Assembly (NCBI GenBank): GCA_021234155.1
Contig: JAJEKV010000040.1
Span: 13,510,671-13,574,670, forward strand
Length of the DNA stretch: 64,000 bases
From: Isoetes taiwanensis
Taxonomy: Eukaryota; Streptophyta; Lycopodiopsida; Isoetales; Isoetaceae
Direction of reading: 5' to 3'
Below, one piece after another: positions 25,901 to 36,301 of the stretch. Each line of letters starts with the position of its first letter. Within the stretch, counting starts at the first letter, position 1. The notes beneath the pieces are model-generated. The model was not told where the DNA came from. It did no database searches and was given only the letters and a program-made list of their open reading frames with translations. Made by a program: the position numbers and the translations under genes.

Positions 25901-28120
25901 GTTTTAAAATGGTTGCCAAGCTTAAAGGAATTTTGATCTTGGCTAGCTCCTCTTGGAGTTCTAGAGGCACATGAGAAAAAGGATCTCGGCCTGGTTCCAC
26001 CGGGTGCTGGAGTGCGTGGCGTGGAAGCAAAGAACTTTTGAGTAAGTCAACCTCAGCAGCAATATTGGGATACGCCCCGAGAGCGTGGAGGTTGAGATGT
26101 GGAAGGGGTATCTTGTCTTTGTTGAGCTCGTGGTGGCATGAACGTTTGCCAATGTGCGGCCTTGGCAGCCTTGCATGAGGTTCAAAATGCTTTGGCGAAC
26201 TTTGGGCATGACATGTGGCATGAGCTTCTCCAAGTCAGGTGCAAAGTGAACCTTTTTTTCATCCTCATGAGGAATGGTGTCAACGGCAAAGGCAGGTTGC
26301 GTGCCATTCGGAATTATGGTCAAGGGACGTGATGCCTTGGTCTGGCGTGAAACTAAACCAACCCAATTTGACGGCTGGACTGGAGGATTAAGTGCCTGAA
26401 AAATTTCCTCTTGGGCTTGTTGATCCAGCTGAGGTTGATTTGCTGGAGCTGGTTGATAGCGTGATTGCTGAGGCGCTCTTGGTGGCTTCTTAAGAACTGG
26501 TCTCGGGCCTTGTTTGCCATTAGCAATCCAGAGTTGGTAAGCCGTGAGGCGGACCGATGTGGTCTGATTTGTGCCAGGAAGCTGTACCTGAACTTGTAGA
26601 AGTTGAGGACACGCCGTGGTGGTATGACCCCATTCTTGACAGTGATAACACTGAGCTTTAGAAGGATCAAAAGGAGGACGTTGGTTGGATCCCCGTGGTT
26701 GCTCCTGTTGCTGATAGAGTTGCGTGGGCTGCACCTGAAGTGGTGGCTGCTGATAGTGTGATTGTTGCTGAGGTGTGGTTTGCACTTGATAAACCATTTT
26801 GTTGCGGAACGGTGTGGGATGAGTGCGAGTGCACTCTTCCGTGGCATGATTGCACATGTTGCATCGCTTGCAATGAGGCGGGCCATTGGTGGAGTTGCAC
26901 TCATTTGCCAAATGGCCTTGGTATTTGCAAATATGGCACCAGATTTGACTGCGCTGTGGATTAGCGTGTTGAGGCTGAACAACCGTTTGTGGAACCATGA
27001 CAGTGGAATAAACGGAGCTCTTGAAGAGCCACGCCGGGAGGAAACATTGACTGAGTGATTGACAAGGTCGATAGCCTGCTCCAAAGTCTTGGGACGCAGG
27101 TATTCATCATGAGTCGAATAGCGTGAGGAAGTCCTTGGAGAAACCGGACCAAAACTGGCTCAGGTGGGGTACTCCTTGAGCTTACTTAGCGTAATGTGAA
27201 GTCGATCCGCAAAATCCCCGCAGACTCGTGGGCTCTTGTTGAAGTTCATTGAGTTGCTTGAGATGAAGTTGATCATCATCCGTGGTCCCGTGAATGAGAC
27301 GTAAAAGCAAAGGCGCATTTCGGACTAGTCTTGTTTCCAATGGCTTTGTTGGACATGAGCCATTGATGAGGAGAGCCACGCAGGTGGTGGAAAAGATGTG
27401 GAATTTCAGTTGAGGTTGCGCATGACCATTTAGAACAGCTAGAGCCTCAAATTCTTCCATGTGGGCCCGAGCACTTTGGTCTAACGGTTTGCCTTTCGTG
27501 GTTGCCAAAGGTGGGATAAGTCGGTTTGAGTCCGAAAGGTAGATGTAAAAGTCTTCCGGGCTGGACAGAAAGATAGGGAGGATATTGAGGTTGAGTTGGA
27601 TGTGGCATGGTGCCCGAAGGACCCCGATGAAGGGGTGATCGCGGTTGAGAAACCGGAAGTAGCTGGGGCATTGGTTTTGAGATCCGTAAGGTTGTAAAAC
27701 AGGAAGGGCGCGGGGAAACGTAGGGAAAGGATATTCCCGGTAGGCGCAAAGGAGACGCGGTGGATAGCCGTGCCCACCCCGGGAGATGATGGTTGTGAAG
27801 GAAGAGGCGATGGCCCGGAAGAATGATGGATGTAGGCATGTTCGTGGGTATGAAAGTACGGGTTGAGAAGGTTGAGCCCGATAAGGCTCCCTGGATAGTG
27901 ATGAGGGGACCGAGGTTGTGAGCAATGTTTGCACGCTTTGGGGGGAACTGGGACGAGACAGACACGAGGGGTGAGTGGCGCCGATCGAGCCCTAGACCGA
28001 AGATGGCCTCCCTCTATGTCATAAGCAGTTCCATACATGTCGCTAACGCAGTTTCGACCGATGGCGCCCAAGCGAGAGGCCATTCGAGAAAGGAGTTCTT
28101 CCGGGCGTGAAATTACTTTA
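25900..28120 (-). pseudogene. gag: X gag
   Basis: The capsid region lies at about 27,180-27,960. Two CCHC zinc knuckles are at about 26,810-26,945 (C-H-I-C-K-Y-Q-G-H...C and a second Cys/His group) with another near 26,600-26,650 (C-Y-H-C-Q-E-W-G-H...C). A long Gln/Pro-rich stretch lies between and after them, up to 25,960. Gag packages the element RNA. Fossil with several breaks. Confidence 0.8.
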
Positions 28121-28149
28121 CATGGCGGCATGAAGAAAGTAGGATAGAA

Positions 28150-28173
28150 TCGCACCCGGCAATGGGCGCATGT
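28150..28173 (-). other. Primer binding site region of X
   Basis: Just inside the LTR the minus strand reads ATGCGCCCATTGCCGGGTGC, close to the Asp-tRNA-type primer site of plant gypsy elements (TGGCGCC...TTGCCGGG). Confidence 0.5.
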
Positions 28174-28759
28174 TGTTTGGGGTCCGGGTTCGGGAACTCC
28201 CCGAAGACGACCCTCTGTGAGGACCCGTGGATCTAACAGGAGAGTCCGGGGGACTATGTCACGCGGGATTTGCAAGAAGAGAAGAAGAAGAAGAAAACAG
28301 AACAAATGAGAGAAAGATGATAAGCTTCCTTGATATCAATGATGAAAATACATGAGCTCTCGCAATAGAGAGAAAACTGAAAGGAGACAAGACTCAAAAC
28401 TCATCTCCAAACTCATGTGCTAGCTCTACTCATATATATAGTACAATGGCCTTGGGCCCAATATAGACACTCTGACTGATCTCGGTGCCGACTCCTGGAA
28501 GGAGGCCTGATTTGCAGGAATGTTGGCGGTGCCTCTTGAAGTGCCTAGAATCACGCTGACGCTGACGCGGGCGGTGACGGGCCGTCACTTGTCTGAGCGG
28601 CGCCTCTTGTTGACGGCCAAAGGCTTTGACTGCGTGGTCTGCTGCTTGGTCTTTTGCGGAGCCTTTGATGGCTGACCCGTGGCTGACTGAGGATCCTTGA
28701 GCTTGACCTGGTCTGTCGTATGCATGAATAGTCCTGTACCAGGAGGCACAGGACTAACA
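28174..28759 (-). repeat. 5' LTR of X
   Basis: A 586 bp copy of the family LTR, TGTTTGGGG to GGACTAACA on the plus strand. Its right edge abuts W reverse transcriptase sequence at 28,760, which marks the insertion point of X. No matching 3' LTR remains at 7,357. Confidence 0.85.
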
Positions 28760-28873
28760 CATTTGAGTAAATTGAGATGTTGCGTTGAATGTTGTAGATA
28801 ATTTGGAATATCTCTAAACCCATATAAATGTACTTTTGGGGTGACACATGGAGTCTTATTGGGAACAGCTTCG
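28760..28873 (+). pseudogene. W reverse transcriptase, continuation
   Basis: A plus-strand frame here carries the gypsy pattern after the YVDD region: H-L-S-K-L-R, then F-G-I-S-L-N-P-Y-K-C-T-F and G-V-L-L-G. It is the continuation of the W reverse transcriptase left off at 7,356, which shows that X inserted into W. It fades at about 28,873 against LINE sequence in the opposite orientation. Confidence 0.75.
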
Positions 28874-28879
28874 TTGCAT

Positions 28880-29436
28880 GGCATACAATGCTTTCAAACC
28901 TCCATTTGTTCTCTGCTCGATACCCTTATTCCATTCTTGTCTATTACGAGCCCAAGGTATTTATAGCTATCCGTAGATGCTATTAACTCTCCTCTGTAAT
29001 AGAAGTTATTATTCTTCCTAGATCCTACTGTCATGACTTTGGTTTTTGACATATTCACCTTCATACCTGTTGATTCACATAAGTCCTCTAACACTTTAAG
29101 GTGCCTCTGGATTCTTGCTTTCTCTTTTGAGCAAAGTACAACATCATCTGCATATAGAAGAAGAGCAAGTACATACCCAGCTATATTTACTCATGTACCT
29201 CCATTGTTTAAGATCCACCTCTCCAATCCATCTATAAAGAGACCAAATAGTGTGGGAGATAGCAGACATCCTTGCTTCACCCCATGTTACTCACAGCTTG
29301 AGCACTACATTCAGCATTAAGAGGAAAAGATAGCTCCACAATTACCTTCTCATATATTCTCTGCGTTGCATCACGATAATCAACTGGAATATTAAGCTGG
29401 TTCATTCTTCCCCTTAAGTGCTCTCTAGGCACCAAG
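28880..29436 (-). mobile_element. LINE fragment (reverse transcriptase)
   Basis: The minus strand carries a non-LTR reverse transcriptase fragment: G-C-L-L-S-P-T-L-F near 29,265, L-L-L-Y-A-D-D near 29,140 and M-S-K-T-K-V-M near 29,045. The piece ends mid-domain on both sides and has frame changes near 29,100 and 29,280. It is a different family from the LINE at 2,940-5,400, judging by sequence around the YADD motif. Its left edge abuts W without a LINE 3' end, so a deletion removed the junction. Confidence 0.75.
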
Positions 29437-29481
29437 TAGAGAGAGAGAGAGAGGGAGGGAGGGAGGGAGGGAGGGAGGGAG
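29437..29481. repeat. GA and GGGA microsatellite
   Basis: About 15 bp of GA repeats run straight into about 30 bp of GGGA repeats, next to the end of the LINE fragment. Confidence 0.95.
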
Positions 29482-30330
29482 TTACACTTGGTCAATTGAA
29501 AAAATTCCATAAAAAATCCTCTGAAAAAACTGCCAAAAAATGACCATGCAATCAGATCCATTAGATTACTCGATATACATGAATATGTCAAAGACAACTC
29601 TCTCCCATGAACGGGGCAATCAACTAATTAAAAAGCCAGATTAAAATTTAGGCTTTGCATGCATGCCTCATGTTTTAACTACTTATTGATGTATCAGGGA
29701 GTGAAGTTGAGGAGCAAAGCGGGAGGGCCTTGTGATCGACGGCAACTTGGAGCAGTTTGCATGCACCAATTTCATGATCCGATTTCCTTGTTGTACCATG
29801 GGATTGTTAAATGTAGCACATTCCAAACTGGCGAAAAGCATTGTGTGAATCTAAGCTTGCACATAATACTACACAGTTATTGTTTAGGTTACATTTGTCT
29901 TAAGAAATGTTAAAACATTCTTTTCACATATGAAAGTTAAAGCGACGATAAAACGTGATTCTCGTCTACAATCATTACCACTTCATTCTCGATTTATGAC
30001 ATGTCACAGAAGCCAAAATCACCAAAAAAAATGAACTTTTCGTGCACATGATAGGTAAAACAGATTTTTCATCATTTTGATATTGCTCATTACCTTGCCA
30101 CAAAAATATAGAACTGGTCTTTGCAATACTTAAAAGGATGTGAAACTTATCAAGTCCTAAATTATCCCTTTTTCGCATAGCCCTTGAAGAATTCTCTTTT
30201 ATTAATGTAAAAAGAGATAATAATCGTTAATTTTACTTGCAAAGATCACCATTATTATTGAACCAATAAAACTTGGATCTTGTTACAAACCAAGATAATT
30301 GTAGACGGTTGTGATGCCTTGCACTGGATA
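29482..30330. other. No gene recognised
   Basis: AT-rich sequence with only short frames on either strand. A mild LINE-like flavour increases toward 30,330, but no domain can be named. Confidence 0.5.
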
Positions 30331-31480
30331 GAGTCAACCTTGCACTTTGCGGATGTTTATATGATGTTTGATTCACTGTGCCATATGGCATGTCTTTCAA
30401 TTTGCACAGGGGCAACTTAAATAGAATGAAAAACAAGATTATCCAAATGTATCCTAAGTCACTTTCTCTTGCAGGCAGAGTGGAGAATGTCAATAGTGTT
30501 ATAGCCAATACACACGTGTTCTTCTCCTTTGCCATTATTGCTAATAAAATGTCATATAGAAAGCTAGAAATTGCTATGAGGGGCTTCATTTGGCAGGGGG
30601 CTCGAATGATCTCTTGGAAAAACCTAACACTTCTAAAGAAGGAGAGGCATTTAGCCTGTAAGGACCTTTTTGCTCAGGGTCAAGCCTTAATAGTCAAAAT
30701 AGTGTGGAGATGATTTTTCCCAGATGCAAATTTCCCTGCTCTGAAACTTACCTGATTCTGGCTTAGTGAAACTCCTCTTGTGAGAGCTCCTCCAGTTCTC
30801 CACGAATTGTCTGACTCAGCTTTTTATCAATCGAAACCTGCAATTGGAATCTCAAAAATTCTCAAAAAAATCATATCAGCTTATAACCAGGCTTCTCGAT
30901 GTTCCAAAGCTATTTCTTTATATAATACTACCAATGATTTTGGGTTTTTTAGGCACCACAGCCCCACTGAAGAATATGAAGGTTGTTTGTCCTTGAAGCA
31001 TCCACTCAAATATAATCAAAGACAGCAGGCAGGTTTGTATACTAATGGTTCTCTTTGAGTAAATGGGGGTTGGAAAGATTGGCAAGAAATAGTTCCTTTG
31101 ATTCAAGACACAGATTCAAATAGGAGCATCTATCAAACTGTAACTCAGGCTCACCAACTCTAAGAGGAAGTACCTGAGCCCCACCCTCAATTGAAGATGC
31201 AATGGAAAAAGGTTACAAGGTGGCTAAGATCTATGCTCCTTTGTTAGATGAACTTGAGTTGAAAATGAGCACAGTCTGTTCCAATGAAGTTGCCACTTTT
31301 GTAATAAGGCAAGGTTGGAAGCTGCAATGTGCAAATAAAGTGTCTCTATTCAGATGGCTTTTACGAAATAAAAGCATTAAAACAATTAGTATATGGCTCA
31401 ATACACAGATCAAGTTACAGAATGGTTTCTGGCCAAAGGGAGTTAAGTCCTCACATTTTTATACTGCCCATGGCTAGCCC
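30330..31480 (+). mobile_element. L1-like LINE remnant, C-terminal ORF2 part
   Basis: The frame at 30,378-30,713 has the post-RT pattern of plant L1-type ORF2: S-L-A-G-R-V followed by N-S-V, then R-G-F-I-W-Q-G, then L-T-L-L-K-K-E with K-D-L. A second frame at 31,202-31,477 resembles the region before the C-terminal finger. The pieces are separated by stops and frame changes. Neither the catalytic core nor a 3' tail is seen. Further LINE-like debris may run to about 32,200. Confidence 0.6.
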
Positions 31481-32570
31481 CATTCTGGCAGTGGATGATT
31501 CATCTTGTTCATGCTACTCCCACAGATGAAGCCTCTCTGCTTCAAAACTTAAACCAGAACTCTTCTTTCAGAGGCACTATTAGGATTAAAGCTGATGGGC
31601 TATTTGAAAACACAAGAATGCAGTTGTCATATCTCAGGCGACCCCTAATTTAAATGAGCTCAAAGCCAATTGCTTCTTGTTAAAGGCTGCAATGGCTCAT
31701 AAGTCTTTAAAACAAATCAACTTTGACCTTTAATAGGATACTTTTGGGTCTATTTCAATTCTTCTCTCTATTTTCTGATGATTTGGACTCTCTTTTTTGA
31801 TAAATTTCATCCTCAAGGAGTATTACACGAGGGGAAATGTACATGAAGTTGATCCTTCCATCAAGATGCTGATCAGGAGAGGCTCTTTTCTAGGCCAAGT
31901 CCGGAGTCATTAGCAGTATTACTCTGAACCGAATCCTTGCAGATGCAGATCTATGGAGGTTCAACTGGGAACTCGAGCCTTACTTTGAGGCCAAGCTATA
32001 GATTCATGAAGATGCTCGAGATTCTTAGATCTTCCATCTACTGGATTCTACACATTATAGTCCGGCTAAGCTTGATGTTATGATGCATGAGCATACTGAT
32101 GTTGCCTATGCTATTATCACCTTGGATGGCGTTCCTAATTTACTTGACTCTCCTTTATCCGATTTCTAGTTTAACTTGAAGCGCTTTAAAACTTAAAAGC
32201 GTTCTTTTCAAAATTTTGATTCCCTCCTATGCGATTAGCTAGTTGTCTCAATAACTATCTAAACATTTTTTTTTCCAAAGACTTTGGTTTAGGTTTTGTG
32301 TACTACTATGTATTTTGCCATTTCTCCAAAAAACACAAAGTTTAAATTCTTGGCACAAATTCACCCCCCAATTGGGCTCAAGTTTGAAAACACCACAAGT
32401 AGACATCTTTGGCTCATCTCAGTTCTGAGAATCTGATAGAGCAACTATTCTATCTCCTTTAATCTTTTGTTGAAAGTTTAACAAGAAAACGTATGGGCCT
32501 AGCTTTGGATTTAGGTCACCAGCATACAAGATCCATTTAGTTGTCTCTTAAACTCGAATGCAATAATTCT
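31480..32570. other. LINE debris, then sequence without a gene
   Basis: Frames are short. A plus-strand stretch near 31,900-32,170 looks weakly coding but matches no family I can name. From 32,200 to 32,570 the sequence is AT-rich and featureless. Confidence 0.4.
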
Positions 32571-33048
32571 ATATGATAAAGATAAGGGAAAATTGTCTAA
32601 ATGCCCCTATATTTTGTGTAATTTACCAAAATAGCTCTCGTATTTCAAATATTTCCCTGAATACCCTTGATCAACAAAATACCACTATCTACACATATAC
32701 TCAGTTTCATATTTTGATTTTCTGTTTTTGTCGCACAGAATATTTCTGCGCCGCAATCCATTTTCATGTTCTTCTGCCACATTTTTATTGGAAGAATCAG
32801 CTCCGTCCAGTGCTATGCTATGGCGGTGCTCCGTCATACTCCGTCGTGTTATGCTATGGCGGTGGGCAGTTGCTATGGCGATGGAAGAGAAGCAAGTCGA
32901 AAAGCGGAGCAGAGAATTTTCCATTTTTCTAGTTTTGAAGCAGATTTTTTTCCGAGAAGATACGGCGAGCCTCGGATCAATTTTTGCATATGCGCAGCAA
33001 AGGAAAAGGGGAAACTCAATAGCCGAAGAGGGGTCTGCTTTCTAGGAG
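32570..33048. other. Unassigned, possible upstream region of an MPDU1-like gene
   Basis: No recognised protein. Two overlapping plus-strand frames run from 32,728 to 33,080 without similarity to anything I know. A short imperfect duplication (GCTATGCTATGGCGGTG and relatives) is present at about 32,812-32,880. If the MPDU1-like exon downstream is part of a gene, its 5' UTR and promoter would fall here, but no clear TATA element was picked out. Confidence 0.3.
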
Positions 33049-33111
33049 TTGGGAAAAGGGGTATTAAACAAAAGTTCTAATCAGGGGAGGATCAAGTCAT
33101 TTCAAGGGACA

Positions 33112-33234
33112 CTGATTAGCCGTGATGCTCTGGGTCAGGCTTCTTTTCCGGCCAATGATTGCCTTATGCCCCTCCTTTCCAAGTTCCTAGGCTACTGCAT
33201 TGTTATTACCTCCGTCATCGTCAAAGTCCCCCAG
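33112..33234 (+). pseudogene. MPDU1/PQ-loop gene fragment, first exon
   Basis: The frame matches the N-terminus of mannose-P-dolichol utilization defect 1 proteins, membrane proteins of the ER needed for use of dolichol-linked sugars. The key stretch has D-C-L-M-P-L-L-S-K-F-L-G-Y followed by a hydrophobic segment ending V-K-V-P-Q, the first half of a PQ-loop repeat. It ends CAG|GTAAGG at 33,234, a good splice donor in phase 0. An ATG at 33,049 is in frame, but the residues before about 33,112 do not resemble the family, so the start is doubtful. No later exons were found downstream, so this is an isolated exon. Confidence 0.6.
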
Positions 33235-33607
33235 GTAAGGATTTCATTTGACACTAGAAGTAAATGTTCTACTTTCTGGTGGATATGTCAAATTTTTCTC
33301 TCTTAAAATACGTGTTCTACATTTTGGAAAATCTATCCTTTTTGGCAATAATCACCACTTATGTTCTTGCCCGTCATATAAATAAGCAAAGATTTTTATC
33401 AATGCAATGCTCACTGTTCTTTCATGTCTCTATATTCACTTATGCTGGCCTACTACTGCTGGAGCTTTAAAAATACATTACACAGAATAATATATGGCTA
33501 GAAGGTTTGGGATTCAAACATGCATCTCGCAAGAATCCTTGCCACTGATAATAATAATTTTCATTGAAGTTTGAAAAATGCATAAGCAATGGTAATTGTG
33601 TGTCTAG

Positions 33608-33836
33608 GGAGCAGAGATCTAGAATGCCTTATGTTGATTTTCTAACTCCGTTGATTGCTGATGCGGATACTGGATTTGGTGGCACTACTGCCACTGTTAA
33701 GCTTGTTAAGATGTTTGTTGAGCGCGGTGCTGCAGGTATTCATATGGAAGATCAGGCTTCTGTGACTAAGAAATGTGGGCACATGGGTGGAAAGTTGGTC
33801 AGCACCTCTGAGCATATAAATCGCCTTGTTGCCAGG
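33608..33836 (+). pseudogene. ICL: Isocitrate lyase gene fragment, one exon
   Basis: Isocitrate lyase splits isocitrate to glyoxylate and succinate in the glyoxylate cycle. The exon starts after an acceptor TGTGTCTAG at 33,607 and encodes the middle of the enzyme: Y-V-D-F-L, then [28 protein letters not shown] and the catalytic loop signature K-K-C-G-H-M, ending at H-I-N-R-L-V-A. The text is clearly plant-like and the reading frame is intact. Homology stops at about 33,836 without a splice donor, and no other ICL exons are nearby, so it is a fragment. Confidence 0.85.
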
Positions 33837-33952
33837 GATAGGTTCTATACGTACAAAATTAAAATTCCTGACGTATAAAGTTAAAAAATACGTATTCTTT
33901 CATAAAATATGTATTTAACGTATAAAAACCTTGCCGGCTGGAAAAAAAAATC

Positions 33953-34193
33953 TTCGCGTACGCGAAACCTTCGTGAAAGCGTACGCGAAAATATTTTCGC
34001 GTACGCGAAACACAAAGAAACCCGGCGCGAAAGGACATGCCTGACATTCGCGTACGCGAAAGCTTCGGGAAAGCACGCGAAAAGTTTTCCGCGTACGCTA
34101 TCCAGATCATTTCGCGTATGCGAAAGCGGCGCAGTGTTCGCGTACGCAGTTTATTATGTTTCGCGTACGCGAAAATCTTTTCGCGTACGCAAA
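33953..34193. repeat. Palindrome cluster, family 1 (TTCGCGTACGCGAA)
   Basis: Nine full or partial copies of a perfect or near-perfect palindrome with core CGCGTACGCG flanked by TTT/AAA, at about 33,953, 33,975, 33,994, 34,047, 34,089, 34,111, 34,137, 34,160 and 34,177. Both half-sites are usually present. Spacers are irregular (5-40 bp), so it is not a simple tandem repeat. It begins about 120 bp after the ICL fragment. No protein-coding role is likely. Confidence 0.9.
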
Positions 34194-35245
34194 ATTTTTT
34201 TATATATATGCGGCGCGGGGATTCAGTTTTTGCGCCGGAAAGAAGGTATTCTTCTGCGCCAAACCTTCCAACTTGCCTCCCAAAAGCTTTTTTTTTTTTG
34301 TTTTGTTAGTTTTTAGACAATTTTTTGTTGTTTTTTTTATAGTCTAGGCTAGGCAAGGTCCGCAGTTAGGCCCTCGCCTGTTGCCCCCCTGTGTAAGGGG
34401 CGTGACGATGGTGAGTGCCTTGTTCTGTGGGCTGAGCTTGGCCTATTTTAGAAAACGAAAAAAGAAAAAAAAATAAAAATTCAAGAAAAATAATAATTCA
34501 AGACAAAAAAAAAAGAAACAAAAAGATATTAAATTTTGTTGCCTTCCCTTTGAAAGGACAACCTTAGTACTAATTAGATTTAGTGTCCTTAGGGTTTCGT
34601 GTTGCCAAGGGCGGAGGCATGCCCCTTGCCTGGTATTGCCGCATTTATTTGCGCCATGCCGAGGGTGGGTGGTGATGCTGAAGTTTGAGGCAACTAGGGT
34701 CACTCTTTTTTAAGAAGTATAACCCTCACCTGACGCCGCTGTTGGCCTTGGTCACGCGGTGTTGAAAGGTTTGTGTTGTACTCTTATTAAGGGTTAGTAG
34801 AATGTTTTACTAATACATTCCCTAGTTCCTGATGATAGTGTTGTTGATGAAAGTCTGACACGAATAGAGGAACTGCGTTTGTTTTAGTAGGCATTCGATT
34901 GGTCTCGTCTTTTGAAAAAGCGTGACTTGGGTGGGATAAGTGCAATGCATTTTAAACCTGCTAGCCTCGCATTTTGGCAGTAGCTGGGCTATAGATCATA
35001 AATCGTGTTTTGGTCCTTTCATGTGTGTTATCCCATCCTTGGCCTTGCACAATATGAACCAATTAAAATTTACCAGTGATAGGATAAAATGTTAGCTGGT
35101 TAAAGAAATTGATTTATCGTCATGTGTTAAGCGCTAAATTGAAAGTTTTGTCTTTGCTTGACTTGTAGGTGTTGCTGTTGTCATCTGTGCATTGTCGTGG
35201 AGTCGATTTTGCTAGCTAGCTAGACAATCCCTTAAGACAAGCAGT
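34194..35245. other. Leader region before the ORF at 35,246
   Basis: A TATA-like TTTATATATATG lies at about 34,198. A GC-rich patch and long T runs follow. No coding frame is recognised. Candidate intron signals (pyrimidine-rich tracts ending in TAG, for example near 35,168) suggest a spliced 5' leader for the downstream ORF, which is inference. Confidence 0.3.
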
Positions 35246-35941
35246 ATGACTTCAGAAAAGAGAGCAGAAGTTAACCCCCAACCAAATGTGGCATTAACGT
35301 CTCAAATAGAGCCGCAACCAGTAGAGGCATTGGCGTCCCAAACACAGGCTACAGAGTTGCAACCTGAGTCATCCTCTGCAGCATTGCCGCGTAGAAAAAG
35401 AAGTAGACCACAACAAGCATGGTCTACTTTGAGACCAGAATTTATGAACTGGTTGTGTAATCGGCTGTGCAATGCTTCAGCTCAGGATTTGGAATTGATT
35501 ACCAACAGTGAGGAAGGATGGCTAGACTACCATGCAGACTTGGTAAAAGATGCCGAGAGGGCTTTTAAACTTCGAATGATGGATCTAGAGCCCAAAAAGT
35601 GTGAGCAAGAGAGGTATACATGGATAGTGGGTAATATTAGCCGCACTACCGGGAATATGATCACAGAAGTTTCAAATTTGAGTAGTCCTCGCTTGAGGGT
35701 AGAGCTAAAAGAAAAAGCCAGCACATGGAATGTGGCGTGGACCAACAGAAAATTAAAGAAAGAAGCCCATCAACCCCCTCATCTTGTTAAGAAAGTGTTG
35801 GCGCAAACCATAAAAGCCAAACGTCCTGGTGAGAAACAAAGTTGCGTATTAAACGGGAGCAAATCATTGAAACGAGAGCAAAAGGAATATTCCTCAAAGA
35901 TTCCCTTTTTTTTAACAAAAAAGGGGGTAAAACGAGGTTAA
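35246..35941 (+). CDS. Uncharacterised 231-residue protein
   Basis: Open from ATG 35,246 to a stop at 35,939-35,941. The N-terminal 50 residues are low-complexity, with Gln-Pro-x-x-Ala-Leu repeats. A charged patch R-R-K-R-S-R-P near residue 55 could be a nuclear localisation signal. The centre (residues 70-190) looks globular and helical, with conserved-looking Trp and Cys residues, and the tail is Lys-rich. No family is recognised. It stands head-to-tail with the convergent DUF7869 gene about 360 bp away and may be its partner in one mobile unit, which is speculative. It may be the last exon of a longer gene. Confidence 0.5.
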   Translation: MTSEKRAEVNPQPNVALTSQIEPQPVEALASQTQATELQPESSSAALPRRKRSRPQQAWSTLRPEFMNWLCNRLCNASAQDLELITNSEEGWLDYHADLVKDAERAFKLRMMDLEPKKCEQERYTWIVGNISRTTGNMITEVSNLSSPRLRVELKEKASTWNVAWTNRKLKKEAHQPPHLVKKVLAQTIKAKRPGEKQSCVLNGSKSLKREQKEYSSKIPFFLTKKGVKRG

Positions 35942-36300
35942 AAAAAAAAGATGCATGAAATTCTATTTTGACCCCCCCCAAATGACTAATTTTTTTTTGC
36001 AACGAAAGAATTGACCTTTTTAAAGTGTCACTTTTCTTAGCAAGTAGAATGTTCTTAAAGTATGTTTTAAGAGAGAAACTCTAATTTCAGAGGATAAAAT
36101 ATTTAACAAAAAATTGAAGTAAATCTGTAACTGAAACTGTAGTATTCTCAAAATTTGAAGATAGAATCTTCATATTCACATGCAAAATTTACATTCTTTT
36201 TCTAAGACTCAGTTATGTGCAAAAGTGTGAGGAGTGATGAGAGAGGGATCCAGGACGTCCTCATATTCATTTATGCCATCGTCATCACCTTCACTTTTTT
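35942..36300. other. Spacer between convergent genes
   Basis: AT-rich, with poly-A at 35,941-35,950 and T runs near 35,990. No gene seen. It should hold the 3' ends of both neighbouring genes. Confidence 0.5.
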
Positions 36301-36301
36301 T

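Larger units (their letters stand above)
7357..28759 (-). mobile_element. Ty3/gypsy fossil X, split by a younger copy (B)
   Basis: Minus-strand gypsy element inserted in the reverse transcriptase of W. Its 5' LTR (28,174-28,759) is followed, reading leftward, by primer site, gag, protease, reverse transcriptase, RNase H and integrase. At 22,813 the integrase stops against the LTR of element B, and it resumes left of B at 11,772. The integrase C-terminus and the extra ORF then run to 7,357, where X ends about 100 bp short of the place where B has its polypurine tract. X therefore lacks its 3' LTR. It is broken, with well over ten interruptions besides B. It is younger than W and older than B. 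Confidence 0.8.
1..28873 (+). mobile_element. Ty3/gypsy LTR retrotransposon fossil W (interrupted)
   Basis: This is an outer, plus-strand Ty3/gypsy element. Visible parts in order are LTR and leader (1-1,280), primer site, gag with zinc knuckles (1,411-2,930), a LINE insertion (about 2,940-5,400), the gag tail and protease (5,401-6,622) and reverse transcriptase (6,658-7,356). A second gypsy element then interrupts it (7,357-28,759), and the rest of the reverse transcriptase resumes at 28,760. It fades at about 28,870 against LINE sequence, so RNase H, integrase and the 3' LTR are missing. It is a broken fossil with several breaks besides the two insertions, and it must be older than everything inserted into it. 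Confidence 0.8.

Noticed and set aside
7357-28759. Three tandem copies of one gypsy element.
   Set aside because: The left and right blocks are complementary parts of one element that meet inside the integrase, with B between them. A nested insertion explains this better.
32570-33080. A protein-coding gene upstream of the MPDU1-like exon.
   Set aside because: The overlapping frames share no recognisable domain and could be 5' leader sequence.
33953-34193. CRISPR array.
   Set aside because: Repeats are palindromes of 14-16 bp with irregular spacers of 5-40 bp in a eukaryotic context, and no Cas gene is present.
33909-34316. Open frames of 90-135 codons across the palindrome cluster.
   Set aside because: They arise from translating the repeats (recurring F-A-Y-A-K and F-R-V-R units) and have no coding character otherwise.
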